From Eunapius fragilis (lineage: Eukaryota; Porifera; Demospongiae; Spongillida; Spongillidae): a DNA stretch of 64,000 nucleotides. The stretch is from contig OY811987.1 of NCBI GenBank assembly GCA_963681505.1, positions 805,201 to 869,200 of the forward strand, read 5' to 3'. The position numbers and the translations under genes are program-made. The notes below the pieces were generated by a model. The model saw nothing but the letters and a program-made list of their open reading frames with translations, searched no databases and was not told the DNA's origin. Position 1 is the stretch's first letter. Each line of letters starts with the position of its first letter. Positions 1 to 11,033 of this stretch are shown here, piece after piece.

Positions 1-25
1 ACCTCATATGAGAATAGATACTCTT

Positions 26-138
26 GTGTGGGTGTGCCCTGATTGGGCATATCCGGTGTGGGTGTGCCCTGTTTGGGCATATCCTGTGTGGGTGTGCCCT
101 GTTTGGACATATCCTGTGTGGGTGTGCCCTGTTTGGGC
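26..138. repeat. 30-bp minisatellite, left block
   Basis: About four tandem copies of a 30-bp unit containing GTGTGGGTGTGCCC and TTTGGGCATATCC. The same unit resumes in the same orientation near 1986-2095, so the array appears to have been split by the inverted-repeat element between the two blocks. Confidence 0.85.
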
Positions 139-1985
139 AGGTCATTTCACAGGAAACAGGACCACCCTCAAACCATCACCATCTCATATCCTTGCACAAC
201 TTTCCATATGTTCTCCGTTTCAAACTACACTAAATTGCTGTATATTTGTATAACCCAAGTTGTTTGGTTTAAAAGTATAACCATTTGAATAATCCTATTT
301 ATTTATTTTTTAATGAGTAGCTCTTGACATCACTGGAATACTTTACTTTATATATTATGCATTGGGCTGGGAAACCTGTTTTAAGTATAGCATCCATTTT
401 GATTCCCTTATGGGTTGTGATAGAGCGGATCCACTACTGTGAGCTGTGTGCTGGCAAGCCCTTGCCGACCGACAATGCAGCACTAAACAGTGGTCCTATT
501 GACCGTTCAATTGATACTTGCGAAAAAAAAATTTGGAAGAAGCTAGCCGTTGCTATAGCAGCTAGAGATACACAGATGTTTACATTGCCCATTGCTGACT
601 TAGCTGTATAAACTCTATCACAACTTTGTAATTGACATCTTGTAACATGTAGAACAAAATGGATGCTATACTTAAAATTCATATGAATCCCACTAAAAAA
701 TAAAGCTAAGCAATCAAGTGCTACTCATTTTTAAAAAATTGTTGTAATTGGGAATATTTTATAATTATCGTAACATATTCATCGCCTTTCTGTAACCCCT
801 TATGCATACCAATAAAGATCTGCATTGCTTTTTTGTTGCATGAGCTAGCACCTATTACTACAGAGCAAATATTGTACTAACCATAAGCATAAGGGGGGGG
901 GGGGGGCTAGGGGGCCACTTTTAATAAGTGCGGTTGATGTGTCACATGCTTTATCAAATTATGACGACAAAGCGAAAGCGAGTGTCAGACATTTATCCCT
1001 CTGTCTTAAAGTTTTTCAGGATGAAAGAAAGTTTAAGAGGTGAACTTTTCAAGCACTGCATGTAATTTAGTTCATTAGTTTTGGATGTAGTTAGAAATGA
1101 GTGCAGATTTAATCAAGAAGCACTGAAATATCATTGAAAGCATTCTGCTCAAAGCAGCAAATCTACAATCCAATGAGGACATGCATGTTGAGGAATCATT
1201 TTTGGAGTTGTATAGTAAAGATTTGGATGGCAAAAGGTTGGTTAGACAACTTAATCTGATTCCTGACTTCATTTCTGAAATTAAAAAAAGACCAGAAAAC
1301 AAAAATCTTAATCAAATCACAAACATTAGAGTATGTGCTGAAATGCTCAAAGCAGTACCACTCACACGTACTCTCTATTCAGAGGTAATAAAACTAGTAC
1401 TTCACTATTCCTATTGCTACAGCTAATGCTGAAAGGTCATTTTCTGCTCTGAGATGAGTTAAAACCTACTTGAGGTCAAGTATGATGCAGGAAAGACTTA
1501 ATAATGTAATGCTGCTTCATTGTCACAAAAATAACTGATTCATTGGACATGTCTGAAATAATTTTAAAAAGACTTTGTATCAGCAAATGATGCAAGGAAG
1601 AATTATTTTGGGAGTTGCTAATGAAAAAATCTCCAGTATATTCGTATTCGTATATTGTTTGTACATTTTTTAGAATCATTCATTACAGCATTTGAAAACG
1701 TGCTCTTAAAACATAAATGACCACGCCTACTTTTATGAAAATTAACTTCAGCCCCCCCCCCCACTTTTAAATAACGCCTCTGCTAACACATAATAGAAAT
1801 CTCCCTTGAAAGTGCTAAAGGTCACCAAATTAATTAATTATTCAAATGGTTGCATTTTATAAACCAAACAACTTGGGGTATACAAATATACAGCAGGTTA
1901 TTGTAGTTTGGAAGGGAGAACATATGGAAAGTTGTGCAAGGATATGAGATGGTGATGGTCCCGTTTCCTGTGAAATGACCTGGTG
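138..1985. mobile_element. Decayed DNA transposon with long inverted ends and hAT-transposase remains
   Basis: The ends are inverted copies about 145 bp long: 138-285 reads as the reverse complement of about 1838-1985, with outer ends starting GGTCATTTCACAGGAAAC. Inside, on the + strand, 1181-1426 and then a shifted frame to about 1530 encode the C-terminal dimerisation region typical of hAT/ZMYM1-type transposases. After the shift it reads ATANAERSFSALR, a stop, then VKTYLRSS and QERLNNVMLLH. A frameshift near 1408 and an in-frame TGA where the family has Arg show that it is dead. Flanking minisatellite blocks suggest insertion into a repeat array within an intron of the following GalNAc-transferase gene. 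Poly-G/C runs at 893-907 and 1752-1762 may mark an inner, second element. Confidence 0.7.
1181..1530 (+). pseudogene. hAT (ZMYM1-like) transposase C-terminal fragment, frameshifted
   Basis: A short open frame (81 codons from 1181) runs into the conserved hAT dimerisation block only after a change of frame near 1408. That block carries NAERSFSALR and ERLNNVMLLH and is broken by an in-frame TGA at about 1455. No N-terminal BED finger or DDE catalytic region is recognisable upstream, so this is a relic and not a source of transposase. Confidence 0.7.
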
Positions 1986-2095
1986 TATCCTGTGTGGGTG
2001 TGCTCTGTTTGGGCATAGTGTGCCCTATTTGGGCATACCCTATGTGGGTGTGCCGTGCGCTGTTTGGGCGTGTCCTGTATGGGTGTGTCCATGAT
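1986..2095. repeat. 30-bp minisatellite, right block
   Basis: Diverged copies of the same unit as at 26-138, in the same orientation (GTGTGGGTGTGCTCTG, then TTTGGGCATA). It ends about 20 bp before the first GalNAc-transferase exon in the window. Confidence 0.7.
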
Positions 2096-2118
2096 GAAAT
2101 GATCACAATATTACCCAG

Positions 2119-3533
2119 AACTGAGCCTGAGGACGTGGATGTGTGGAGGGAAGATGGAGATAATACCGTGTTCCCATGTTGGTCATATCTTCAGGACATC
2201 CATGCCTTACACGTTTGGCGAGGGCAACACATACCAGACTACAGTGGGAAGGTGGGTCTGTATGTATGTGTGTGTGTTGTGTGCATGTGTCATGTGTGTT
2301 GTGTGTATGTGTCGTGTGCATGTGTATGTGCATGTATGTGTTGTGTGTACGTGTGTGTGTTGTGTGCATGTGTGTGTACGTGTGTGTGTTGTTGTATATG
2401 TGTATGTGTGTTGTGTGTGTATGTGTATGTGTTGGGTGTATGTGTGTGCATGCACATACGCTGACTTTGAAAAACCTTAGGAACCTTCGTCGTACAGCAG
2501 AGGTATGGTTGGATGATTACACACAGACCTTCTATGATGCTAACCCTGGTACTTTGGAGGTTGATTTTGGGAAGTGAGTTTGGTGTGCATGTGGGGGGAA
2601 GGAGGTGGGTGGAGCTAAATGTTACTTAATTGTATCATCTAAATGTTTGAGCTACATTCAAGCAGTCCAATATACTATCATCATTACATGATTACATGAC
2701 CACACACACTATCACATGACCACATACACTATCACATGACCACACACACTCTATCAATCTCAGTATTTCTGAGAGGCTGGCACTGAGAAAGAAGTGCAAA
2801 CCATTTCAGTGGTATCTGGACAATGTCTACCCGCAACTTAAGTAAGTACTAACACAAAGCACACTTGTGTTACCCACATGCACATACACCACACACACAC
2901 AACACACAACACACACGCACAGGAATTCAGACTTTAAAGACATCACGCGCAGTCTGATACATCAAGGATCATTGTGCCTTGACAGTCTTGTTGATGGGCA
3001 ACACCATCCTGAACTAAGGCCATGTGACCATGGAAGGCAGCAGTTCCAGGTAAGCCTTTTCTACACATTGCTTGCATTACTCTGTTACCCTTCCCTCCCT
3101 CTCTCCCCTCACCTTCCTTCTTCCCCTCCCTCCCTCCCTCCCTCACCTCCCCTCCCTCCCTTCCTTCCCTCCCTCCTTCCCTTCCTCCCTCACCTCCCCT
3201 CCCTCCCCTCCCTCCCTCCCTCCCTCCCTCCCTCCCTCCCTCGTTCGCCTTTGCCTCCTCTCCCTCCCCTCCTTACAGAGGTGGGCACTTACTTCGGCAC
3301 ATGCTATCATGCAGGGGTCAATGTGCCTCACTCACGATGGTCACACTCTGCTAGAGTCCCCAGTCCTCCAGCAGTGCTCCGGTGGTGCATCGCAACGGTT
3401 CCAATTAGTGCACCCCGGATTTATACAGTACAGCACAACTGATCTGTGCCTGCAGTCACAGGGGAGCACCATACATCTAGCTGCGTGCGACCATAGTAGC
3501 GCTGAACAGGTGTGGACAACTCAAACCACTTGA
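2119..3533 (+). CDS. Polypeptide N-acetylgalactosaminyltransferase, 3' part (5' end outside window)
   Basis: GT27-family enzyme that starts mucin-type O-glycosylation by moving GalNAc from UDP-GalNAc to Ser/Thr in the Golgi. Exons: 2119-2251, 2481-2573, 2764-2841, 2923-3049, 3279-3533; all phases join and 228 codons are visible. The first exon begins in the late catalytic domain ([20 protein letters not shown], the conserved CGG..E..CSHVGHI.R block). The second carries [11 protein letters not shown] and the third [15 protein letters not shown]. The last two form the ricin-type lectin tail with GSLCLDS, QFQ and QVW motifs. Earlier catalytic exons (DxH metal site) lie left of the window, beyond the transposon. 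Introns hold TG and CA microsatellites and a CT-rich tract. The family is clear, the paralogue is not. A possible poly(A) signal lies at 3947-3952. Confidence 0.93.
2252..2474. repeat. TG-rich microsatellite in GalNAc-transferase intron
   Basis: Imperfect TGTGTATG/TGTGTGC repeats fill this intron and create spurious Cys/Val-rich and Thr/His-rich open frames on both strands. Confidence 0.9.
3090..3270. repeat. CCCT-rich low-complexity tract
   Basis: CCCTCCCT repeats between the last two exons of the GalNAc-transferase gene. It doubles as a very long polypyrimidine tract before the acceptor at 3277-3278. Confidence 0.85.
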
Positions 3534-3946
3534 ACATGCAGCTGTGGTGACTGACTGTGGTGGCTAGCTGTCCCATGGGGATGTGTGTGCCTGTAGCTAG
3601 ATGGATAATTTGGAACCCCCCCCCCTCCTCCCCCTTCTCTCCCCCAAAAGCTATGTATCATGTAGTAGTGTGTACTATGTGGTAATTATATACGTGTGTG
3701 TGTGTTGAATGGATACAGTTACCTCCCATATCTCCCTTCCCGCTGGTGACTGGTTTAGTTATGGCACAAGTGTTGTTCAGTTTCACATTCCGGCAGCTTT
3801 GTTTTATGACAGGTGAGGGGAAATGGAACCTTTTTTGCAGTTCACAATGAGACACAAAATGAGCACACGTGACCACAACAGATGGTGGCACACTCAGGAC
3901 ATCTTATGCTTCCTCTTCTGCATCCTGTCCAACAACAGTTTCCCCT

Positions 3947-3952
3947 AATAAA
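3947..3952 (+). promoter_or_regulatory. Candidate poly(A) signal of the GalNAc-transferase gene
   Basis: AATAAA 414 bp after the stop codon and just before the 3' end of the opposing DNAL1 gene. Nothing else is seen between 3534 and 3994 except a short C-run near 3616. Confidence 0.5.
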
Positions 3953-3994
3953 GGTCATCACGCAGTGTAAATGTGGGGTGTGGTTTGACTCCAA

Positions 3995-4966
3995 TTAGTG
4001 CATACCATCCAACTTCTTCAGCTTCGGCAAACGCTTCAGTACCTGTTCCCGCCAGTCCTTCTCAGCAGAGTGTTTCTCTTCAAGAGGGTTGCCTGTGAGA
4101 TAAAAGAACAAAACAAAAGAGCTCGTAATGTCTTCATAATGCAAGACTAGCCTCTCACCAACAAAGACGAGCTCTTCCAGGAGGGGCAGTTCTGCCAACT
4201 TCTGAAACTCTCCCCATTCTTTTACATAATTGTTTGACATATAGAGCACCTAAAAATGTGCAGCAGCAGTGTAGATATAATACTACTGAGGCAGGCAGAC
4301 GACTGAACCTTGAGCTTAGCAAGAACAGTTATTCCTTTTAGCTTCTCTATATTGTTGTATGACAGCCACAGTTGCTCCAAAGTGTCAGCAACTCCTTCCT
4401 AAAGCCAAAAAAAAAAAAAAACTTAGATGAGTATGGTCTGTGATGGGTTCCTGACTGCCATACTAGTCCAGTGAGGTTCTTGATTAGGTTGCGACCAAGA
4501 GATAATATCTTGAGATGTTCTGTGCCAACAACAAAGTCAAAAACATTTAAACTATTACAACGGATCGGTGGGGAACAGTTCCTTACTAAGGCCGTTCAGA
4601 TTTGTTATCTTATCAATGCAGTTCGACGATAACGATAACCACCTAAAAGGGACAACATGCTGTAACTAAAACAACAAAAGATTTAAAAAACAGTCTTACT
4701 CGCAGTTAACCAGGGTCGAAAGAGAGGCATCCATTTTTTCAATTGGTGGCAGCTGCATGTACAGCTTGACCTCCTTGGCTTGAGCAGGATCTTGTCCACT
4801 TTTTTCCGCCTACACGTTACTTAAATTCGATGCGTACGTATCATCTCCTATGTCCTATGACTTACCCATTTCGCTATGGCGTCTTTAATGCTCGTGGCTT
4901 TGGCCTAAGGGATCGTTTAACATTTTAGCACGCACGACCAGGTCTGCAACAGCAGAAACTCACCAT
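3995..4966 (-). CDS. DNAL1: Axonemal dynein light chain 1
   Basis: Leucine-rich-repeat light chain that binds the motor domain of outer-arm dynein heavy chain in cilia and flagella. Exons from the 5' end (complement): 4964-4966, 4866-4904, 4700-4809, 4587-4642, 4464-4519, 4309-4398, 4159-4249, 3995-4092; 180 aa against about 190 in vertebrates. Conserved blocks follow in order: [92 protein letters not shown] and LPKLKKLDG. The first coding exon is only the ATG. Its start codon lies 54 bp from the OTUB1 start on the other strand. Its presence points to a flagellated or ciliated animal. Confidence 0.95.
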
Positions 4967-5020
4967 TTTGAGAAGGCATCACCATGACAACTCTAATTAA
5001 GAGATAAATTGCGGGGCACA
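4967..5020. promoter_or_regulatory. 54-bp shared intergenic region (bidirectional promoter) DNAL1/OTUB1
   Basis: The two start codons face away from each other with only 54 bp between, so both transcription starts and core promoters must lie here or inside the first exons or introns. No TATA box is obvious. Confidence 0.6.
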
Positions 5021-8000
5021 ATGGCAGAACAGCCAAGTTTACTCGAAGATGGTATGTTTTTTTTCTGGATGCTCAAACGCTTCAAGGCAGCGTGTTTACA
5101 GCATTTAATCTGGACGAAAAGACACTAGCGCAGGTGGAAAGGATTAAGAAAGAGGTGTTAGAATCCTTATTTTTCTGACCGTACTAATGCGCGCACTGGA
5201 CCCGCAGGTTTCAGACACGTGCGAACTTGTCGGTGACAAGGAAGACTTTTGTAGCCTCGAGAAAGAGTACACCCATGACGACCACATCTACCAAGCCAAG
5301 ATTCAGGCACGCAATTATGCATAAAATCGCACGAGATAAAAAAGTATCCCACGCACACATTGTTCAAAGGATCTCAAGTCGAAGTACTCGAAACTGCGGA
5401 GGACGAGGGGTGATGGAAACTGCTTTTTCAGAGCATTTGCTTTCGCCTACATGGAGAGCCTTCTGTACGACCCCTCGGACCTCCCAAGGTAGATGACCCA
5501 TAATTATATATAAAAAGCCCCAGCAAAAAGTTCTTGGGCAAGGTTCTTGCCAAGAAGAGCAAGATCTTGGCAGGAGGCCAAGATCTTGCCAGGAGGCTGA
5601 GATCTTGCCATATCTTGGGTAAGATCTTGGCCAAGATCTTGGCCAGAAATTGGCCGGCATAATCTTGGCACCTTGGGCAAGATCTTGGGCAAGATCTTGG
5701 GCAAGTCTTGGGCAAATTGGGCAAGATCTTGGGCAAGTTGGTCAAGATCTTGGGCAAGTTGGTCAAGATCTTGGGCAAGTTGGTCAAGATCTTGGGCAAG
5801 TTGGTCAAGATCTTGGGCAGGAATCTTGTCCAAGAACTTTTTGCTGGGAGCGCTAAAATATCCACACCAATTGCAGGTTCCGTGACGCTATTATGAAGGC
5901 AAGAGATTCTCTCATCGCCCTTGGCTACCCAACTTTTACGCTGGATGACTTTCATGACACCGTGTGAGTTGCTTAGACGTGTTGCCGTGCTTTGATCATG
6001 TGATGCGGCCATGACAGTTTGTGGCCACCTTGGACCAGATTTCTTCAGGAGCAACTATCGAGACTCTCACTCAGGTTGGCCAGTGTGAGCTGTCCAGTTA
6101 CCTTATTCACGATGGCAGTGTGTGGCACACAGACGTTCAGAGACCCCGGCAGCTCAGATTACATAGTGTGCTATCTGAGGATCGTCACGTCAGGGTACCT
6201 TCAAGCCAATGCAGACTTCTACCAAGCCTTTGTGGAAGAGGGAAGGACCGTCAAGGAGTACTGTAATGAGGTGAGCTCAGGTCTGTGAGGAGGCAGCTTT
6301 GCCCACGTGGCTGGGTTAACCCAGTACACCAGAGTACTACAAATTTTAAAACAGTAAATGTCTGTTGACTTAAACATAATGTCATTCTGGGGGTGCAGTA
6401 CTGACACACGTAGTAAAAGTCCTTTTAGAGTCGGGCCGAGCCATGCTAGTGGAGCTATTCATTACGTTGAACAAACTGTACAGATAGCTATACTACTAGT
6501 ATAGTCTGAACAAGCTGTACTGATAGCTATACTACTAGTATAGTCTGAACAAACTGTACTGATAGCTATACTACTAGTATAGTCTGAACAAACTGTACTG
6601 ATAGCTCATAGCCAACAAACCTAGAAATCTACCAGCTATGTTGGCTATAAAAATGAACCTTGTGCACTTAATAATTAGTCAAAAATTTCAAGTTAACAGG
6701 GGGTACTTTTTAAATATTTATTCAATTCGACCATAATTTTGTACCGCATCCAAAATAAAGAATCATATTTTGATTCTACATGTATTGATACATCTAAATA
6801 TACAATATCTCGTCTTCTACTTTTACACTGTCAGTTTGATTTTCAAGAATACATTCTTTACCTTTTAGCCTCATTACTGACGCCACCTTTAGACTGTGTA
6901 AGAACAGTTCTCGCTAAAATAACTGTTCTGAACCATAGTTTGCTTAGTGTTAGATAAGGGCCCAGAGGCCCTTTTGTACATGACTATTGTGTTTTCTGTG
7001 AATTCATTAGTGGCCACACTTGTTAACTATCGTGAATAATAGTCTTGCTCATTAGTATTCAACTCACTGAATTTTTAATAATACGAGATGGTCTGCGGAA
7101 AATAATGTCTAACCTATTTTTTTTGAACCCACAGACACCTTTTATTTTTTAAAAAGAGTGCATAGTTTTTACCTCCTCAATGGTGTCGCGTACTATAGTA
7201 TAGTGTGAACAAACTGTACTGATAGCTATACTACTAGTATAGTCTGAACAAACTGTACTGATAGCTATACTACCAGTATAGTCTGAACAAAACTGTACTG
7301 ATAGCTATACTACCAGTATAGTCTGAACAAACTGTACTGATAGCTATACTACTAGTATAGTCTGAACAAACTGTACTGATAGCTATACTACTAGTATAGT
7401 CTGAACAAACTGTACTGATAGCTATACTACTAGTATAGTCTGAACAAACTGTACTGATAGCTATACTACCAGTATAGTCTGAACAAACTGTACTGATAGC
7501 TATACTACTAGTATAGTCTGAACAAACTGTACTGATAGCTATACTACCAGTATAGTCTGAACAAACTGTACTGATAGCTATACTACTAGTATAGTCTGAA
7601 CAAACTGTACTGATAGCTATACTACTAGTATAGTCTGAACAAACTGTACTGATAGCTATACTACCAGTATAGTCTGAACAAAACCGTACTGATAGCTATA
7701 CTACAGCCTCAAATCAATAGGATTTAAGCCTCTTACTTATCTCGGCCTGATCCTAAAAGGACTTGTAGTTAAGTCACATGGAAGGGAGGAGTAAGGATTT
7801 TGGATGTACTGTGACTTGGAATGACATACAGACTGACAGTGTTTTCCATTATTATTATTTCTTGCAGGAGGTGGAGCCAATGTACGTGGAATGTGACCAC
7901 ATGCATATCACAGCCCTCACCACAGCCCTTGGGGTAGGGGTCAGGGTGCAGTACATGGACCGTGCGGAGGGGGGCCAGGTGAACCAGCACGACTTCCCTG

Positions 8001-8065
8001 GAGGGGTCCCCGCCAGAATCCACATTCTGTACCGTCCTGGTCACTATGACGTCCTGTACCAATGA
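5021..8065 (+). CDS. OTUB1: Otubain 1, ubiquitin thioesterase
   Basis: OTU-family cysteine deubiquitinase, selective for K48 chains; it also blocks some E2 enzymes. Exons: 5021-5051, 5087-5154, 5208-5306, 5370-5488, 5877-5961, 6018-6074, 6133-6270, 7868-8065; 264 aa (human 271). The catalytic Asp/Cys lie in RGDGNCFFRAF and the catalytic His in LYRPGHYDVLY. Other conserved blocks are DYIVCYLRIVTSGYL, EEGRTVKEYCNEEVEPM and QYMDRAEGG. The intron after 5306 would use a GC donor (CAG|GCACGC), the only way found to keep the frame. Introns 4 and 7 contain the 21-bp and 39-bp minisatellites. The stop codon is 91 bp from the STN1 stop codon on the other strand. Confidence 0.95.
5520..5850. repeat. 21-bp minisatellite built on CAAGATCTTG
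   Basis: Tandem copies of a 21-bp unit (TTGGTCAAGATCTTGGGCAA) with diverged outer copies, in OTUB1 intron 4. Each unit contains the 10-bp palindrome CAAGATCTTG, so either strand can form many small hairpins. It produces open frames on both strands (5428-6054, 5504-5833, 5650-5856) that are not genes. Confidence 0.92.
6460..6606. repeat. 39-bp tandem repeat, left block
   Basis: About four copies of a 39-bp unit (TAGTCTGAACAAACTGTACT then GATAGCTATACTACTAGTA) in the last OTUB1 intron. The unit contains the palindrome CTATACTACTAGTATAG. Confidence 0.92.
6607..7190. other. AT-rich segment separating two blocks of the 39-bp repeat
   Basis: About 585 bp of AT-rich sequence with no recognised gene splits the 39-bp array. 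It could be an insertion into the array or the remains of an older intron sequence. No clear terminal repeats were found. Confidence 0.4.
7195..7705. repeat. 39-bp tandem repeat, right block
   Basis: About 13 near-identical copies of the same 39-bp unit as at 6460-6606, same orientation, ending about 160 bp before the last OTUB1 exon. Confidence 0.95.
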
Positions 8066-8156
8066 TATGCTGGAGGTGTTAACCCTTTACTAGCTAGAGT
8101 GTTAACCCTTTGCTAGCTAGAGTGTTAATCCTTTGATAACTGGGATGTTAACTTCG

Positions 8157-9413
8157 CTAGCTGACTGTTTTGTATAATTTTGGTCCGACTGGGTAAATGT
8201 CACTTCTCTCTACAAGTCTGTCAATGGCTGTGAGGATCCTTGAAGCAGGGATGTTCCTGTGGCTTTGGTTCACAAAGTCCACTATCCAGCTCTCAGATAC
8301 ACCATGCACTATTGGGGGCAACAGAGGTGTGTGGTCACATGTCATGCTGGGCAACAGAGGTGTGTGGTCACATGTCATGCTGGGCAACAGAGGTGTGTGG
8401 TCACATGTCATGTTGGGCAACAGAGGTGTGTGGTCACATGTCATGCTGGGCAACAGAGGTGTGTGGTCACATGTCATGCTGGGCAACAGAGGTGTGTGGT
8501 CACATGTCATGTTGGGCAACAGAGGTGTGTGGTCACATGTCATGTCATGCTGGGCAACAGAGGTGTGTGGTCACATGTCATGCTGGGCAACAGAGGTGTG
8601 TGGTCACATGTCATGGGCAACAGAGGTGTGTGGTCACATGTCATGCTGGGCAACAGAGGTGTGTGGTCACATGTCATGTTGGGCAACAGAGGTGTGTGGT
8701 CACATGTCATGTCATGCTGGGCAACAGAGGTGTGTGGTCACATGTCATGCTGGGCAACAGAGGTGTGTGGTCACATGTCATGCTGGGCAACAGAGGTGTG
8801 TGGTCACATGTCATGCTGGGCAACAGAGGTGTGTGGTCACATGTCATGCTGGGCAACAGAGGTGTGTGGTCACATGTCATGTTGAGCAACAGAGGTGTGT
8901 GGTCACATGTCATGCTGGGCAACAGAGGTGTGTGGTCACATGTCATGTTGTGCAACAGAGGTGTGTGGTCACATGTCATGCTGGGCAACAGAGGTGTGTG
9001 GTCACATGTCATGCTGGGCAACAGAGGTGTGTGGTCACATGTCATGTTGTGCAACAGAGGTGTGTGGTCACATGTCATGCTGGGCAATGCTCCATTCACG
9101 CCACCAAACAAAAAATGGGGTTTGAAATTGTGACAGTAGTTCTCTAATTTGGAATTGCCCTTCCCTGATGGTACCCTAGGCTTAGGACAATGGTTTGGGT
9201 GCCAATCCACTCAGAATGGATTTGACTTCTCATATGACAGGCTGGGCTCTCATTCAGAGCGAAATACAAGAGTAAGGGTAAGGGGCTTTCCCTTACCTGT
9301 CCTGGGACTCTTCTGTTGTATGAAATGGAGGATAGATGGGCAGAGATGCTTCTCTTCCACCAGCACCTGGGAGGGAAGGGTAGGGTAGGGTTCGTAATGG
9401 TTGTGCCCCTCTC

Positions 9414-9486
<73 letters not shown>

Positions 9487-9962
9487 CTGGTTCACACTAC
9501 CAGCACTAACCTCGTAAAGATCCGTCATTGACCCCCCATCACCTTCCTGTGTCACTCGGATCAGGTGACCTTCACGTGACAGCCCTGTGATAGCAGCTGA
9601 TACCTCCTGACCCACAAGTGTGCTGTCCAAGTCTCCCTCCGCATCTAGGCAGCTCAGGACCTGTTTGCTTGGCAGGAGGACACATACCTCCTCCCCAGGC
9701 AGCTCCCTCTCACCTCTCTCGTCACAGCCTCTTTTAGCTCACTGTCGCCTTGCAGCTGACTGAGCGTGAAGGGTGGGCAGTCCCTCAGGGTCTTGAGCAA
9801 GGCGCTGGAAACCATTGCTTTGAGGGAGTCCTGGGGACATTGAAAGACAACCACCTTGTAGGGATGCCTTGCTGATTTTAAAACAGGCACACCTTGTTGG
9901 TAACTTGGACCATGTCAGACCTAAATTGAAAGAAAATGGTGCCAAGCATAAAGATACACAGT

Positions 9963-10009
<47 letters not shown>

Positions 10010-10445
10010 CCTCTTTACATGTGCATACTTATGCGCACACCCTCTGCATGCACAAACACCAACACCACCCACCACACTCACCCCAGTGCACCTGGCGGCA
10101 GAACAAAAGGCTTTGAATACACAGTTTTCTTCAACTGGAGAACCTCCAGCCAGTGCAGTGGTTCCACGTTGGGGTCAGACTCCACCACTACCAGAAAGGA
10201 TGAGATGTTTACACCACTTGGGTTACGCCTCTCCACCAACACAACACCCTAACAAATCCTAACTGATATGTGAGACTCGTATGTGACGCTTTCCATTGTA
10301 TACGTAAAGCTTCCCAAACACTGACACCAGGTTTCCAAGCTCAGGCACGACCATCCCTTGATCACTGCCTTCAACCGGTCTCCAGTGACAACAAGGCACG
10401 GTGCCTGTCCCATCGTCAACTGTTGGAGACACACCAGAATGACAA

Positions 10446-10504
<59 letters not shown>

Positions 10505-10540
10505 TGTGTGTGTGTTTGTTTGTGTGTGTGTGTGTGTGTA

Positions 10541-10578
<38 letters not shown>

Positions 10579-10940
10579 TGATACATCTATTGCACACTGC
10601 AACCGAATGGTACGCACTTTCATACTGGATGAACTTGTTTTTCTTGCTAACCATCACAACATCTCCCAAGAGGTGAACGTTGGAGATAGGGTGATTGAGG
10701 ATACAGTACACACCTTTCAAACAATAACAACAACACCGACATTTAATGATAAGTAATTGCTACTGTATAATTACTAGTATACAATGTACACATAATATGA
10801 TATGCTCTTTACCAACCCGAAAACCCTGGATACTCAGGTAACGTTAGGGCGTCTGCTACGTAAAGCTTCACTTTGGCCTGGAATAGCTGGTCCAAACCCC
10901 AAAATCGAACTGGCTGGTACACCAACTTTTGGGCTGCCAT
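8157..10940 (-). CDS. STN1: CST complex subunit STN1
   Basis: OB-fold protein of the CTC1-STN1-TEN1 complex, which binds single-stranded DNA and recruits polymerase alpha-primase for telomere and C-strand fill-in. Exons from the 5' end (complement): 10817-10940, 10618-10713, 10264-10419, 10092-10187, 9714-9871, 9511-9660, 8157-8291; 304 aa (human 368), all phases join. N-terminus: FWGLDQLFQAKVKLYVAD (human FWGLDPVF). OB fold: YCILNHPISNVHLLGDVV, IDDGTGTVPCCHW, FGKLYVYNGKRHIRV. The C-terminal winged-helix region follows (SLKAMVSSALLKTL; ASRILTAIDRLVERSDIY). The start is taken at the ATG before AAQKLVYQP. The last intron holds the 33-bp minisatellite and a CA run. The acceptor at 9872-9873 is the least certain junction. 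Confidence 0.88.
8310..9090. repeat. 33-bp minisatellite in STN1 last intron
   Basis: About 22-23 tandem copies of a 33-bp unit (CAGAGGTGTGTGGTCACATG then TCATGCTGGGCAA), mostly near-identical, a few with a duplicated or missing segment. As the unit length is a multiple of three it stays open in several frames on both strands, giving false proteins of up to 316 aa. Confidence 0.97.
9419..9484. repeat. (CA)n microsatellite
   Basis: About 33 uninterrupted CA units in an STN1 intron. Other CA/GT runs of similar kind lie at about 9964-10008 and 10448-10578. Confidence 0.97.
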
Positions 10941-11033
10941 TGCCTTTTTTATCTCGTCCCCAGCAGGTATTGAAATGGATGAAAATTAATAAACAGACAC
11001 ACGTCCTAGTTAATATTTTATACCTGGTCCAAC

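Noticed and set aside
5428-6054. 208-aa and neighbouring frames
   Set aside because: Translation of the 21-bp array on both strands.
8310-9090. CRISPR-like array
   Set aside because: Units are contiguous with no unique spacers, and the sequence is an animal intron; it is a minisatellite. The same holds for the 26-bp array at 58847-60512.
8197-9210. Open frames of 128-316 aa on both strands
   Set aside because: Product of the 33-bp minisatellite inside the STN1 intron; no start context, splice pattern or domain.
9144-10720. Cys/Val and Thr/His-rich open frames
   Set aside because: Translations of (GT)n and (CA)n microsatellites; the same applies at 2176-2577, 31048-31366, 33362-33686, 43335-43680, 53019-53210 and 61866-62436.
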